Shown in pieces: positions 35,282 to 44,089 of a DNA stretch of 64,000 nt. The number at the start of each line of letters is the position of its first letter. The first letter of the stretch is position 1. Below the pieces are notes generated by a model. That model was not told the DNA's origin. It was given only the letters and a program-made list of their open reading frames with translations, and made no database searches. The stretch is from CAZJHX01 sp964545715 (lineage in GTDB: Bacteria > Myxococcota_A > UBA9042 > GCA-2863065): positions 6,931-70,930 of the forward strand of contig CAZJHX010000037.1 in NCBI GenBank assembly GCA_964545715.1, given 5' to 3'. The translations under genes were made by a program, and so were the position numbers.

Positions 35282-35326
35282 CGAGTTTTTCGCGGCTTCG
35301 TCGCACCGGCCTTATGGTGGTGCGGC

Positions 35327-35890
35327 ATGCCCGAGAACGGACCCGCCTGGCAGAAGTTGGTTCGCGTCGTCCTTCGACCGACGCCGTGGGTGGATGCATG
35401 CCGCGACGCCTTTGCCGCGCTCGATCAGAAGCCCGTCTGCCGCCACATGGCCGGCGACCTGTGGGCGGCGTATGTCCTGCTGACCGCGACCGATCTGGAG
35501 CCCGTAACCGAGGAGCAGCGCGACGAGCTCGGGCTGGACAACGCAGGCCTCCACATCCTCGCCGTGCGCAACCTCATCGACGTCATAGAGAACATCGAGC
35601 GCGAGGGCGACGGCGGCACCTGGATGCTGAGCGAAGACGGCGAGAACGAGGAGGGCCTGATCTTTGTCCCCGCCGTGTGGGACTGGATCGCCGAGTTCAT
35701 TATCGGAGCGCCCGTGGTCTGCATGCCGTCGCGCGATGTCCTGCTGGTGACCGGCTCCGATGACGAGGACGGTCTGGAGCGCGTCGCCGAGGCCGCAAGC
35801 GACGTGTACGAGCAAGACGAAGAGCCGATCAGCACCACGATGTTGCTGCGGGAAGGCGCCCGCTGGGTCGAGTTCGCGCCAAAGCGGTAA
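35327..35890 (+). CDS. Hypothetical acidic protein (DUF1444-like)
   Basis: 187 residues, strongly acidic in its second half. No signal peptide. The order of a short N-terminal helix, LWAAYVLLTATDLEPVTEEQ, then a central HILAVRNLIDVIENI helix and the beta strands IGAPVVCMPSRDVLLVTGSDD resembles DUF1444 (YtpQ-like) proteins, in which a similar block evaluates two-part sequences. The resemblance is moderate and I give no function. The gene stands 45 bases after the M20 hydrolase on the same strand and may be co-transcribed. Confidence 0.65.
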   Translation: MPENGPAWQKLVRVVLRPTPWVDACRDAFAALDQKPVCRHMAGDLWAAYVLLTATDLEPVTEEQRDELGLDNAGLHILAVRNLIDVIENIEREGDGGTWMLSEDGENEEGLIFVPAVWDWIAEFIIGAPVVCMPSRDVLLVTGSDDEDGLERVAEAASDVYEQDEEPISTTMLLREGARWVEFAPKR

Positions 35891-35943
35891 AGACCTGAGG
35901 CTCCCGCACCGAAATAGATGGTGGGCAGTTAGGAGACGTACAC

Positions 35944-36819
35944 ATGCCACAAGTGTTCAAAGTCGGGGATCCCCTTGAAGAGCGGTTGATCCTCGAGCTC
36001 GCCAATACCGTACGAAGCGGCAACTTCGAGCCCCCCCAGCTTCCACATCTCGCCATGGAAGTGCTCGATATGACACGAGATCCCAACGTCTCGATGCGCC
36101 ACATCGGGGGAATCCTGGCCAAGGACCAGGTGCTGACGGCCAAGGTCCTGCACATGGCCAACTCCGCCTACTACCCCGGGTCGGGCAACATCTCGAGCCT
36201 GGCGCGCGCCATGGCGCACATGGGTCTGGACGGGCTGAAGCAGCTGCTGTTCATGTACGCGTTCAAGGGCACCGTCTTCCGCTCGCGTGAGTATCAGGAG
36301 GACATGAAGCGGTGCTGGCAACACTCGGTCGGCTGCGCGCTGGCCAGCGACCTGATCGCCAAGTCGCTCAGAAAAGAGACCGCGCTGGCGTTTGTCGCCG
36401 GTCTGGTGCACGACATCGGCAAGCCGGTGGCGCTGGCGGAGCTGATTCGCATGGGCCGCAAGAACCCCGATCACAAGGCGGATCGCGAGATGACGCTGCA
36501 GCTCGTCGACAGGATGCACTGCGCGGTCGGCGCGCTGATCGGGTCGCGCTGGAAGCTGCCCGATCCGCTGCGATCGGTTATCGAGCATCACCACAAGGCC
36601 TCGACGATCGCGGGTCCGAACAAGGACCTGGTCAAGATCGTGGCCGCCGGGGACACCTGGTGCCGCCTGCTGGGCCTCGGCTACGAGCTGGACCCTAAGG
36701 CGCGCAAGCCGCAGTTCTGTGAGATGGGCGAGTTCGCCGCCCTGGGTCTGACCAACAAGCAGATCGAAGACATCGGCGCCCAGCTTGCCTCGCGCAGTGA
36801 GGCGCTGTCCTCTATCTAA
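35944..36819 (+). CDS. HDOD domain signalling protein with intact HD motif
   Basis: 291 residues. The HDOD domain (about 25-225) has LPHLAMEVLDMTRDPNVSMR, KVLHMANSAYYPGSGNISSL and FVAGLVHDIGKPVAL, where the HD pair and the following GK are retained, unlike the relative at 25990. IEHHHKAS supplies further His residues. HDOD proteins modulate chemotaxis, motility and surface behaviour; catalytic activity is not established. It starts after an AT-richer stretch with AGGAG at about 35930-35934, 9-10 bases upstream. It ends with a 4-base overlap against the convergent cytochrome gene. Confidence 0.9.
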   Translation: MPQVFKVGDPLEERLILELANTVRSGNFEPPQLPHLAMEVLDMTRDPNVSMRHIGGILAKDQVLTAKVLHMANSAYYPGSGNISSLARAMAHMGLDGLKQLLFMYAFKGTVFRSREYQEDMKRCWQHSVGCALASDLIAKSLRKETALAFVAGLVHDIGKPVALAELIRMGRKNPDHKADREMTLQLVDRMHCAVGALIGSRWKLPDPLRSVIEHHHKASTIAGPNKDLVKIVAAGDTWCRLLGLGYELDPKARKPQFCEMGEFAALGLTNKQIEDIGAQLASRSEALSSI

Positions 36820-39035
36820 GGCGCGGGCGTCGGCACCGGGTCCAACTCAACCTCAGCGTACGGCGACGGCAGGATCACGGGCTCGTAACAGAGCTGCTGT
36901 GACGGCCACTTCCAGTTCGTCAGCGCGTCGTCCGCGATCTTGGTCGTGTAGATCTTCTCCAGCGGACTAGCCCCCACGACGACTGCGCGCATGCGCTCGA
37001 TCTCCTCCAGCGTCAGCACACGGGACTCCACCGGGTCCGGGTGCCCGATCACCACCAGCGGCTCGCCCTGCGCATTGATCACCGCGTCCAGCGCGTACGT
37101 CATCTGATCGTCGGGCCCGCAGCCCTCGACGTCGTTGGACACGTCGCACCCTTCCCGCATGAAGCGCTGCGACCCGAAGCCGTGGGTGACATCCATCAGC
37201 ACCTTGTTGGTCGGCGCGTCTTTTGAACCGGCCGAGTGACACCGATCGCAGGCCATGAACTGGCTCTTGCGACGCGTGGTGTGCGGGTTGAAGGCGCGCT
37301 GCCCGAAGCCGGCGATGGTCCGACCATCGGGGAACGTGAAGGTGCGTGGCTTACCCTCAAAGACCGGCACGGCCGGCGCGTTCTTGTCGCCCGGCGCCGC
37401 GTCCGGATCCTCCTTGAACAGGCTCATGAAGAACCGCTCGGCCGGCATGCTGGGGGCCAACTTGCCCGCGCTGTTTTGGATGAGCACCATGTCGTTGAGC
37501 ACGACCCACTCCCGGAAGCCGGAGCTCTTGCCGGGCACCTGCACGCCGGTCGTGTGGTACGCGCTGTCTCGGGTCAGATCGACCTCCACATGACAGCCGT
37601 AGCAGCTGGGCATCCAGGCGGCGTGGCAGGTGTAGCACTCCACGTTGTCGGTATGGCTGAAGCCGTCCGCGTTTACGCCCATGGCCAGCTCGGCCAGGCT
37701 GCCGGGCTTGAGCGAGTCGATGGTCTGCGGCACCTCCAGCGTCTTCTTGGTGAACTTGGTCTCCAGGAAGAGCTTGCCGTCCTTCTCGAACATGGTGTTG
37801 CGTTTGGGGTCGGCCTTGGCCCGCTCCCGCACCGAGCCGTGACAGTCTTCGCAGCCGCTGGTCACCGCGCATTGGGTGTCGGCGTACAGGTGGCTGTCGC
37901 CGTGCACATCGACCGTGGTGTGGCAGTCCACGCAGTGCATGCCGGCCTCGAAGTGCAGGTCCGCCGGGGTCTCGTCGCAGTCGTTCGTGATGTCCTCATC
38001 TGTGAGGTAATACTCGGGCCCGTGCGCGTGCAGCGGCTCTCCCAGAGTGCCGGGATTGTCCGGATTCAGGCCCTTGCCGCCGCTCTCCCGATAACCCTGG
38101 AACGAGATGCCGATGCGCCCGCCGCGATAGTGGCAGTGCGTGCAGGTTGCGACGGGCGGAGACGTGGTCAGCTGATGTGTGATCGCGTGCGGGACGGTCT
38201 GCTTGTTGATGCGCGGGTCCTTGGACCGGCTGAGGCCGTCGTTGTGGTAGTTCATGTGGCAGCCGGTGCAGCCGGACGACCGGAAGTCCCCGGGAAACTT
38301 GTTCTCGCCAAAGTCGTTGAGATGGCAGCGGAAACACGACTTGACCATGTACTGATCCTGAGCGTTGGCGACCGTCGGCGCAAACTCGGGATCGGTGGAC
38401 AGCGGGTCGATCGGCTCGGGACTGAACTGCTCGATGGACTCGGACTGGCACGCGACATCGGGATCCTTGTTGGGGTCGGTCAGCGAGACGGCGCCAACCT
38501 CACCGTGGGGGGTCGACTGCTTCATGGCCCGATACCGCGCCACAGTCACCTCGCCGCTGGTATGCGCCATCGTTGAGTGGGGCACGGCGGCCACCTCTTT
38601 GGCATGGCACTCAGCCGCGCCGCACGTCTTGGGCGCCACCCGGAAGTCGCCCGGGTTCACAAACTGCAGATAGTCGACGTCTACGTTGTCCAGCTGTTGC
38701 GATGAGAGGTTACGGAGGTACCGGGGGGTGCCCTCGTCAGGCTGCTCGTGGGCCAGGTCCTGGTCAAAGATCCACGCGCCGTCGCACAGCGGATTGCCGG
38801 CGTCGTCGAACGTGGTCTCCCCGGTGCTGCAGACCCAGGGGTTGCCGCCGTGGCAGTCCTCGCACTCCAGCGCCGCCCACGGATGCGCCTCTTCGATGCC
38901 TTTGGGCTGTGCCAGCTCATCCAGGGGGCGATGGCACACCAGGCAGTTGGACCGGATCAGCACCACGCCTTCCAGCTTTTCGGCGCAGCCGCCCAGCAGC
39001 GCCCCAACCAGAATCACGACACAGAGCGCGCGCAT
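36816..39035 (-). CDS. Multihaem c-type cytochrome lipoprotein (about 10 or 11 haems)
   Basis: 739 residues. The lipobox LLGGC (Cys17) anchors it in a membrane. I count ten CxxCH haem motifs (CLVCH, CEDCH, CFRCH, CTGCH, CTHCH, CVDCH, CEDCH, CYTCH, CYGCH, CDRCH) plus one CGAAECH, a wider CX4CH site that could bind an eleventh. Additional His residues can serve as distal ligands. Such large multihaem lipoproteins transfer electrons in the periplasm or at the outer surface. It is immediately preceded by another lipoprotein gene whose stop abuts its start (TAG then ATG), so the two form a unit. No quinol oxidase or porin partner is in the window. Confidence 0.93.
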   Translation of the reverse strand: MRALCVVILVGALLGGCAEKLEGVVLIRSNCLVCHRPLDELAQPKGIEEAHPWAALECEDCHGGNPWVCSTGETTFDDAGNPLCDGAWIFDQDLAHEQPDEGTPRYLRNLSSQQLDNVDVDYLQFVNPGDFRVAPKTCGAAECHAKEVAAVPHSTMAHTSGEVTVARYRAMKQSTPHGEVGAVSLTDPNKDPDVACQSESIEQFSPEPIDPLSTDPEFAPTVANAQDQYMVKSCFRCHLNDFGENKFPGDFRSSGCTGCHMNYHNDGLSRSKDPRINKQTVPHAITHQLTTSPPVATCTHCHYRGGRIGISFQGYRESGGKGLNPDNPGTLGEPLHAHGPEYYLTDEDITNDCDETPADLHFEAGMHCVDCHTTVDVHGDSHLYADTQCAVTSGCEDCHGSVRERAKADPKRNTMFEKDGKLFLETKFTKKTLEVPQTIDSLKPGSLAELAMGVNADGFSHTDNVECYTCHAAWMPSCYGCHVEVDLTRDSAYHTTGVQVPGKSSGFREWVVLNDMVLIQNSAGKLAPSMPAERFFMSLFKEDPDAAPGDKNAPAVPVFEGKPRTFTFPDGRTIAGFGQRAFNPHTTRRKSQFMACDRCHSAGSKDAPTNKVLMDVTHGFGSQRFMREGCDVSNDVEGCGPDDQMTYALDAVINAQGEPLVVIGHPDPVESRVLTLEEIERMRAVVVGASPLEKIYTTKIADDALTNWKWPSQQLCYEPVILPSPYAEVELDPVPTPAP

Positions 39036-39599
39036 CTATCCCCGCGTGAAGACGACGTCGACCGCCGCCTCAGCTGAGTTGCCCTTCTTGTCCGTGACGC
39101 TGCACTTCATCTCAGCCGTCACGTCAAACAGGTCCTCCACGTCCGCGTAGCCGGTCGCATCGCGGATGCGCAGCGGAAGCTGTTGGTACTCGAAGTAGCC
39201 CTCGGGCGACAGATAGAACTTGATGCGGACGTTCAGGGTCGTGACCTTTTCGCCGGTCTCCGCCGTCAGGGTGCAGCGAACGTCCGCTTTGGAGTCGACG
39301 CCGATGGTGCGCAGCGCCGGCATCGCCCAGACGCCGCCCTGACTCTGTGGCGCGATGGGGCAGTCGTCGCCATCTTCCAGCGGCTCGTACAGCTGCTCGG
39401 AGTAGAAGCCCAGCTCCAGAAACGGGTCGCCCTCGAGCGGCTCGATCAGCTGCTGCGCCGACAGCTTCACCGCGGGATCCACGTAGCACTGCGGATCAGC
39501 GCCGTACTCGACCAACACGACGGGGTTCTCACAGGGGTACTCGACGCCGCAGCCAACGACTGTGACGAGCGTGAGCAGAATCGGCAGGCGGAGTGTCAT
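39036..39599 (-). CDS. Lipoprotein encoded directly upstream of the multihaem cytochrome
   Basis: 187 residues. The signal ILLTLVTVVGC has a lipobox. The mature part is acidic and beta-rich with four to six Cys residues (CENP, QCYV, DDCPIAP, VRCTL, KCSV) likely in disulfides, and no haem motif. Its C-terminal strands (VTAEMKCSVTDKKGNSAEAAVDVVF) read like an immunoglobulin-type fold. The stop codon abuts the cytochrome start, so they are co-translated; a role as partner or assembly factor of the cytochrome is an inference from this position only. Confidence 0.75.
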   Translation of the reverse strand: MTLRLPILLTLVTVVGCGVEYPCENPVVLVEYGADPQCYVDPAVKLSAQQLIEPLEGDPFLELGFYSEQLYEPLEDGDDCPIAPQSQGGVWAMPALRTIGVDSKADVRCTLTAETGEKVTTLNVRIKFYLSPEGYFEYQQLPLRIRDATGYADVEDLFDVTAEMKCSVTDKKGNSAEAAVDVVFTRG

Positions 39600-39647
39600 A
39601 CCAGGGAGAAGATTATCACAAGGCCACCCATCAGTGGCTGCGGACAG

Positions 39648-40172
39648 TCAGTCGGCGGCGAGGATTTCAGCGACGGTCTCGTCCACGGACTGCAGGCTGC
39701 TGTCGATGACGTGCCATCCGGCCAGTGTCGTGTTTTCGCTCTCCATCTCCGGGTGGATGGCGCGGATCGGCCCCTCCAGCACCTGGGGATCGAACCACTT
39801 GCTGGCCCGGGTCTCGTTGCGCAGGACCGCCGTCTCCACATCCGGCAGCAACAGCACCTTGTGCACCGGCCGATCTCCCAGTCGCGGGTTCAGCCCGACG
39901 AACTCCCGCTCGTACAGCACGTCGTCCAGTGCCACCGTAAACCCGGCGTCGTGATAGCGCACAGCCATCTCGATAGCGGTGTCGCGCGCCAGAATGAACT
40001 GCCGCGTCGTCTCCTCGGTCCACAGCGGGATCGGGTGCGCCATGCCGGAGACCACCATCGCGCGCAGGTGGTCCACCGCCACGTGCACGCCGCGCACATA
40101 GCGCTCGAGCAGGGCGATGGCGACGGTGGACTTTCCAGCCCCCGGCGGCCCGCTGATGATGTAGATCGACAT
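39648..40172 (-). CDS. P-loop NTPase, probable small-molecule or zeta-like kinase
   Basis: 174 residues. It starts with strand one and a Walker A (IISGPPGAGKST, 8-16 as the loop). VAVDHLRAM follows in the position of the phosphate-acceptor binding Asp, then TVALDDVLYE as a Walker-B-like strand and a lid helix with Arg residues (LRNETRASKW). This matches the small AAA_33 kinase group (chloramphenicol phosphotransferase-like or zeta-toxin-like fold). Without its substrate the role is open; no antitoxin gene is adjacent. It is divergent from the RNB nuclease, with 82 bases between. Confidence 0.82.
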   Translation of the reverse strand: MSIYIISGPPGAGKSTVAIALLERYVRGVHVAVDHLRAMVVSGMAHPIPLWTEETTRQFILARDTAIEMAVRYHDAGFTVALDDVLYEREFVGLNPRLGDRPVHKVLLLPDVETAVLRNETRASKWFDPQVLEGPIRAIHPEMESENTTLAGWHVIDSSLQSVDETVAEILAAD

Positions 40173-40254
40173 GATAGGCTCGGCGTTCGTCCCGGGTAAT
40201 TTCGCCCCAGATGTTGTTTGGGAATCGACCTCTTTGCAACAGAACGAGAGCAGA

Positions 40255-41664
40255 ATGGACCAGCGGCTTCAACGGATCGTCAATCGCCTGGGGCTCGACG
40301 CGCCTTATCCCGACGCCGTCGAGGCGGAAACCGCGGCGTGGCAGCAGGCGCCTGGAATCGACGATCCCAGCCTGCGGGATCTCACTGCCCTGCCCTTCGT
40401 CACGATCGACAACCACGACTCGCGGGACCTGGACCAGGCGATGTTCATCGCGCCGGCCAAGAGCGGCGTGATCCTCAGCTATGCGCTGGCGGATGCCTCG
40501 TACTACGTGCGGGCCGGATCGGCGCTGTTTCGCGAGGCCCTGCGACGGGGCGCCAGCTTCTATCTCCCCCACGTGTCCTACCCGATGCTTCCACGCGCGC
40601 TCAGCGAGGACCTGGTCTCGCTGAACCCGGACGTGGATCGGCGCGCGCTGGTGCTTCGCATGACCCTGGACCGCGACGGGGCGTGCACAAGAACCGAGGT
40701 CGTCCGTGCCCGCATTCGCAGCGCGGCCAAGCTGACTTACCCCGGCGTGCAGCGTTATTACGACGGCGATCCGACGCTGGCCGACGCCCCGTTCACTGAG
40801 ACCCTGGAGCTGCTGCGCACGATCGGCCTGCAGCGAATTGCGGCGGCGCGCGCCAGAAACGCCGTGCAATACCGGCGCGGCGCGCGACTGGACGTGGAGC
40901 GGTACAACGAGCAGGTCTCGCTGCTGTGCAATGTGGAGGGCGCTCGCATGCTGGCTGACGCGAGCGGAAACCCGGCCGTGCAGGCCGTTTTCCGGGTGCA
41001 CCCGTCCCCACCGCCCGAGCGCCTGTCCGAGTTTGCCGCTTTGACGCGTCTTGTCGCGACGGCGCACGGGCTGGACCCGCGGCGATGGGTGTGGGACCCG
41101 GACGCGCCGCTGGCCGATTACCTGGACGGGCTGCCGGAAAACGATCGCGTGTCGCGCGCCATCCACCACCAGGCCGTCATGACCAACGTGCGGTCGACGT
41201 TCGACATCACGCCCTCGCAGCATTACGGCGTGGCGGCGGACCAGTACGCGCGCTTCTCGGCGCCCATGCGCGAGATCGTGGGCATCTACACGCACAAAGA
41301 GGCCCTGGAGCTGTTGGCGGACGGCCCGGCGACCGACGACGAGGCGATACGCGACGAGGTGGTGCGCGCGGGCAATCGCTCCAAGGCCCTGCAAAAGCGC
41401 CTGGACAAGGACGTGCAGAAGCTCGCGCTGGACGACCTGTTCAACACGGACGTGGAGACAGCCCACAAGAATCGCCCGTGGCGGCTGGGCACCGTGATCG
41501 GCGTCACGCCCACCCGCAGCTATGTCGCGCTGGACGACCCGGACCTGGAGGTCAAGCTGTACGAGCACAAGGCCGCCGATCTGGTGCCCGGTACAGCGAT
41601 CAAGCTTCGAGTGAAGTGGCACGACAACAAGCGCAGACGCTGGACCTTCGACGTCAGAGTCTAG
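40255..41664 (+). CDS. RNB domain 3'-5' exoribonuclease (short RNase II/R relative)
   Basis: 469 residues. The ATG at 40255 has GAGAG upstream; the longer frame lies over the P-loop gene region. The catalytic RNB core is intact: TIDNHDSRDLDQAMFI contains the four-Asp metal site, ADASYYVRAGSAL follows, and the C-terminal YARFSAPMREIVGIYTHKEAL is the RNB signature. There are no N-terminal cold-shock domains and the C-terminal S1-like part is short (about 75 residues). It therefore resembles the compact RNB proteins found in several bacterial phyla rather than classic RNase R. It should degrade RNA processively. Confidence 0.9.
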   Translation: MDQRLQRIVNRLGLDAPYPDAVEAETAAWQQAPGIDDPSLRDLTALPFVTIDNHDSRDLDQAMFIAPAKSGVILSYALADASYYVRAGSALFREALRRGASFYLPHVSYPMLPRALSEDLVSLNPDVDRRALVLRMTLDRDGACTRTEVVRARIRSAAKLTYPGVQRYYDGDPTLADAPFTETLELLRTIGLQRIAAARARNAVQYRRGARLDVERYNEQVSLLCNVEGARMLADASGNPAVQAVFRVHPSPPPERLSEFAALTRLVATAHGLDPRRWVWDPDAPLADYLDGLPENDRVSRAIHHQAVMTNVRSTFDITPSQHYGVAADQYARFSAPMREIVGIYTHKEALELLADGPATDDEAIRDEVVRAGNRSKALQKRLDKDVQKLALDDLFNTDVETAHKNRPWRLGTVIGVTPTRSYVALDDPDLEVKLYEHKAADLVPGTAIKLRVKWHDNKRRRWTFDVRV

Positions 41665-42506
41665 TCGTCGCCCTGGAACCGGTAACGGGCCATGGACTGG
41701 ATGCGATCGAGCTCGGCGTTGTTCGGGTCCAGATCGCGGGCACGCCGCATGCTGGCCTCAAAGTCGGCGGCCTGAGTGCTGCGCAGCGCGACGTCGATCT
41801 CCAGCTGCTCGATGACGCGGTCCATGAGCGCTTGGACCTTGCTCTGCCCGTGCTCCTCCAGAAACGCGGGCTGCTCCAAGCGCTGAAAGCCGCCGACGGA
41901 GAGTCGCAGGGGCCGCCTGTGCTGAAATTTGTCCACGGCGACCGCGGCATAGTGCACGCGAAAGTCCACGGCGGTGACGGTGTCTATAAAGCCGTCACCT
42001 CGCGCTGAGACCGTGTAGTCCGCGTCGATCACGCCGCTGAGCATGGCGCCCAGCGAGTCGTCGTCCGGACGGTCGCTGCGCACGAAGATTGCCACCTCGC
42101 GGTCCGTCGGCACGGGCAGCGGCGACCAGCGCGCGCGGTTGTAGGTGCGGGGCTGCGTGGCCTCGATCGGGTCCAGCGCCAGCGTCGTCTCCTCGACCAG
42201 CGGCGCCTCACGCAACCCGGATGCCTCGCGCCAACGACCGCGATCGTCCAGGTACAGGACCGCCGTGAACGGGGCGGCCTGGCCGACCTGATGGCCGGCC
42301 ACCTCGGGACCCAGCGGCGTCTCCCGAAAGAACTCACGCATGCGGCCGGCGAAGAACTCGGACGCCATCTCGGGCGGAAACGGATGCTCGGTGGTGACGA
42401 CCAGGTAGCCGTTAACGGCGCCGTCAGGGCGGTCCCAGATCCAGCGGACGGGCTGTCCAGGCAGGCCGGCGGCGACGAAGTGCAGGGTTTTGGCGTCGTC
42501 GCTCAC
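41661..42506 (-). CDS. Hypothetical protein, possibly cytoplasmic
   Basis: 281 residues with no family that I recognise. No signal peptide. Sequence runs from a beta-rich N-terminal half (FVAAGLPGQPVRWIWDRPDG, AVLYLDDRGRWREASG) to a C-terminal helix of about 60 residues (EEHGQSKVQALMDRVIEQLE, SMRRARDLDPNNAELDRIQS) with a TPR-like DPNNAELDRI element. It ends tail to tail with the RNB gene (4-base overlap). It follows the Ala/Glu repeat lipoprotein on the same strand with a 9-base gap. Confidence 0.65.
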   Translation of the reverse strand: MSDDAKTLHFVAAGLPGQPVRWIWDRPDGAVNGYLVVTTEHPFPPEMASEFFAGRMREFFRETPLGPEVAGHQVGQAAPFTAVLYLDDRGRWREASGLREAPLVEETTLALDPIEATQPRTYNRARWSPLPVPTDREVAIFVRSDRPDDDSLGAMLSGVIDADYTVSARGDGFIDTVTAVDFRVHYAAVAVDKFQHRRPLRLSVGGFQRLEQPAFLEEHGQSKVQALMDRVIEQLEIDVALRSTQAADFEASMRRARDLDPNNAELDRIQSMARYRFQGDD

Positions 42507-42515
42507 GAGACTCCT

Positions 42516-43226
42516 CTACTCGTCGGTGCCGGCACCGTCATCGTTGAGGATCTCCGTCGGCGAGACGCGGGACCGGGCGGCCGACTCCTTGGCCGCGGCG
42601 GCGCGATCGCGCAAGCGGGCGGCCAGCGCGGCAGGCAAAACGCCCTTGCCGGCCAGACGCTCGCGAATTCGGGAGGCGCTGTCGTGCTTGGGCTTCTTGG
42701 TCGGCGCCTCCGGCTCGGCAGCCGGCTCTGGTGCGGCGGCCGCCTTCTCCGGCTCGGCAGCCGCTTCTTCGGGCTCGGCAGCCGCTTCTTCGGGCTCAGC
42801 AGCCGCCTCTTCGGGTGCAGCAGCCGCCTCTTCGGGCACTGCAGCCGCTTCTTCCGGCGCTGCAGCCGCCTCCTCGGGCTCAGCAGCCTTCTCCGGTTCG
42901 GCAGCCGCCTCTTCGGGCTCGGCAGCCGCCTCTACAGGTTCAGCAGCCGCTCCGTCCGGCTCGGCGGCCGCTTCCTCCGCAGCTTCAGACGCAGCCGCTT
43001 CTTCGGGCTCGGGCGCGGCGGCCGGTTCCGGCGCAGCAGCCTCCTCGGCTTTCGGCTCGGCCGGCGGCGGCGCGGGCGCATCCGCCGCATCATCTTCGCC
43101 GCCACTCATCGCGATCACGCCAACAAACACCGCAAACAGCACGATCGCAGCAAATCCGAACGTGCCGGCGCCTTCGCAGCCCGCAAACGCCAGCCCCAAC
43201 AGCACGACCGCCAACCAACGCAACAT
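42516..43226 (-). CDS. Lipoprotein or membrane protein with (AAAEPEE)n low-complexity repeats
   Basis: About 236 residues. The ATG at 43226 is supported by GGAGGG about 8 bases upstream; a longer start includes that ribosome site and is not preferred. The N-terminus MLRWLAVVLLGLAFAGC is a lipoprotein signal, followed by a second hydrophobic segment (TFGFAAIVLFAVFVGVIAMS). Residues about 55-170 consist of near-identical units AAAEPEEAAAEPEK with variants, very acidic and Ala/Pro-rich. The last 60 residues are a basic helix (SRIRERLAGKGVLPAALAA). The repeat encodes an extended periplasm-spanning spacer in my reading. It lies 15 bases after purU. Confidence 0.75.
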   Translation of the reverse strand: MLRWLAVVLLGLAFAGCEGAGTFGFAAIVLFAVFVGVIAMSGGEDDAADAPAPPPAEPKAEEAAAPEPAAAPEPEEAAASEAAEEAAAEPDGAAAEPVEAAAEPEEAAAEPEKAAEPEEAAAAPEEAAAVPEEAAAAPEEAAAEPEEAAAEPEEAAAEPEKAAAAPEPAAEPEAPTKKPKHDSASRIRERLAGKGVLPAALAARLRDRAAAAKESAARSRVSPTEILNDDGAGTDE

Positions 43227-43240
43227 GGACAATCCCTCCC

Positions 43241-44089
43241 TCATCCAAACACCACGGTCCGATTCCCGTACACCATCACCCGGCTCAGCACATGCAATCG
43301 CACCGCCCTGGCCAGCACCACACGCTCGATATCCCGCCCCTGGCGGATCAAGTCTCGCACGGTGTCCCGGTGACTGACACGCACGACGCCCTGCTCGACA
43401 ATCGGCCCTTCATCCAGGTCAGCCGTCGCATAGTGCGCCGTCGCCCCGATGATCTTCACCCCACGCTCATGCGCGCGATGGTAGGGCCTGGCACCCTGAA
43501 ACGCAGGCAAGAACGAGTGATGGATGTTGATCACGTTCGGCCCATTATTCAAGAACCCTTCGGACAGCACCTGCATGTACTTCGCCAGAACCACCAAATC
43601 GACCCCATGCTCACGCAACAGCGCCAGCTGGGCCGCCTCGGCCTCCGCCTTGTTCGCTGGACTCACCGGCAGGTGATGGTAGTCCACGCCGAACTGTTCG
43701 GCGACCCCGCGCAGTCGCTGGTGATTGCTGACGATCAGCGGGATGTCGCAGTTGAGCTCACCCGCCTGATGCCGCCAGAGCAGGTCGTGCAGGCAGTGCG
43801 ACTGCTTGGTCACGAAGATGGCGACCCGGTGCACCACATCGCTGAACCTCAGCAGCCAGCGCGCGTCGACCGTCTCCGCCAGCGCTGCAATCGCCGCGTC
43901 GATCTCATCGCGCGGGATGTCAAAGCCGTCCAGGTCCCACTCAAAGCGCGCCAGAAACAAGCCGGCCGCAAAGTCGGTGTGATGATCGGAGTCCACGATG
44001 TTGCCGCCGTGCTCGTACAAAAAGCCGGAAAGGCGCGCGACAAGACCCTTCTGGTCCGGACACCACAGCAGCAGGATTGCGCGTGCCAT
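43241..44089 (-). CDS. purU: Formyltetrahydrofolate deformylase
   Basis: 282 residues, typical for PurU. It hydrolyses 10-formyltetrahydrofolate to formate and tetrahydrofolate, supplying formate for purine synthesis and balancing the folate pool. An N-terminal ACT domain (ILLLWCPDQKGLVARLSGFL) is followed by the formyltransferase-like catalytic domain with AIFVTKQSHCLHDLLWRH, VINIHHSFLPAFQGARPYH (catalytic His) and ATAHYATADLDEGPIVEQ (catalytic Asp). I chose the ATG at 44089, which overlaps the previous stop as TGATG. It is sandwiched between two lipoprotein genes in one transcription unit. Confidence 0.95.
   Translation of the reverse strand: MARAILLLWCPDQKGLVARLSGFLYEHGGNIVDSDHHTDFAAGLFLARFEWDLDGFDIPRDEIDAAIAALAETVDARWLLRFSDVVHRVAIFVTKQSHCLHDLLWRHQAGELNCDIPLIVSNHQRLRGVAEQFGVDYHHLPVSPANKAEAEAAQLALLREHGVDLVVLAKYMQVLSEGFLNNGPNVINIHHSFLPAFQGARPYHRAHERGVKIIGATAHYATADLDEGPIVEQGVVRVSHRDTVRDLIRQGRDIERVVLARAVRLHVLSRVMVYGNRTVVFG

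Noticed and set aside
39648..40172. Zeta-type toxin of a toxin-antitoxin pair
   Set aside because: The P-loop and acceptor segment are compatible, but no antitoxin gene is adjacent and the upstream neighbour is a nuclease gene in the opposite direction.
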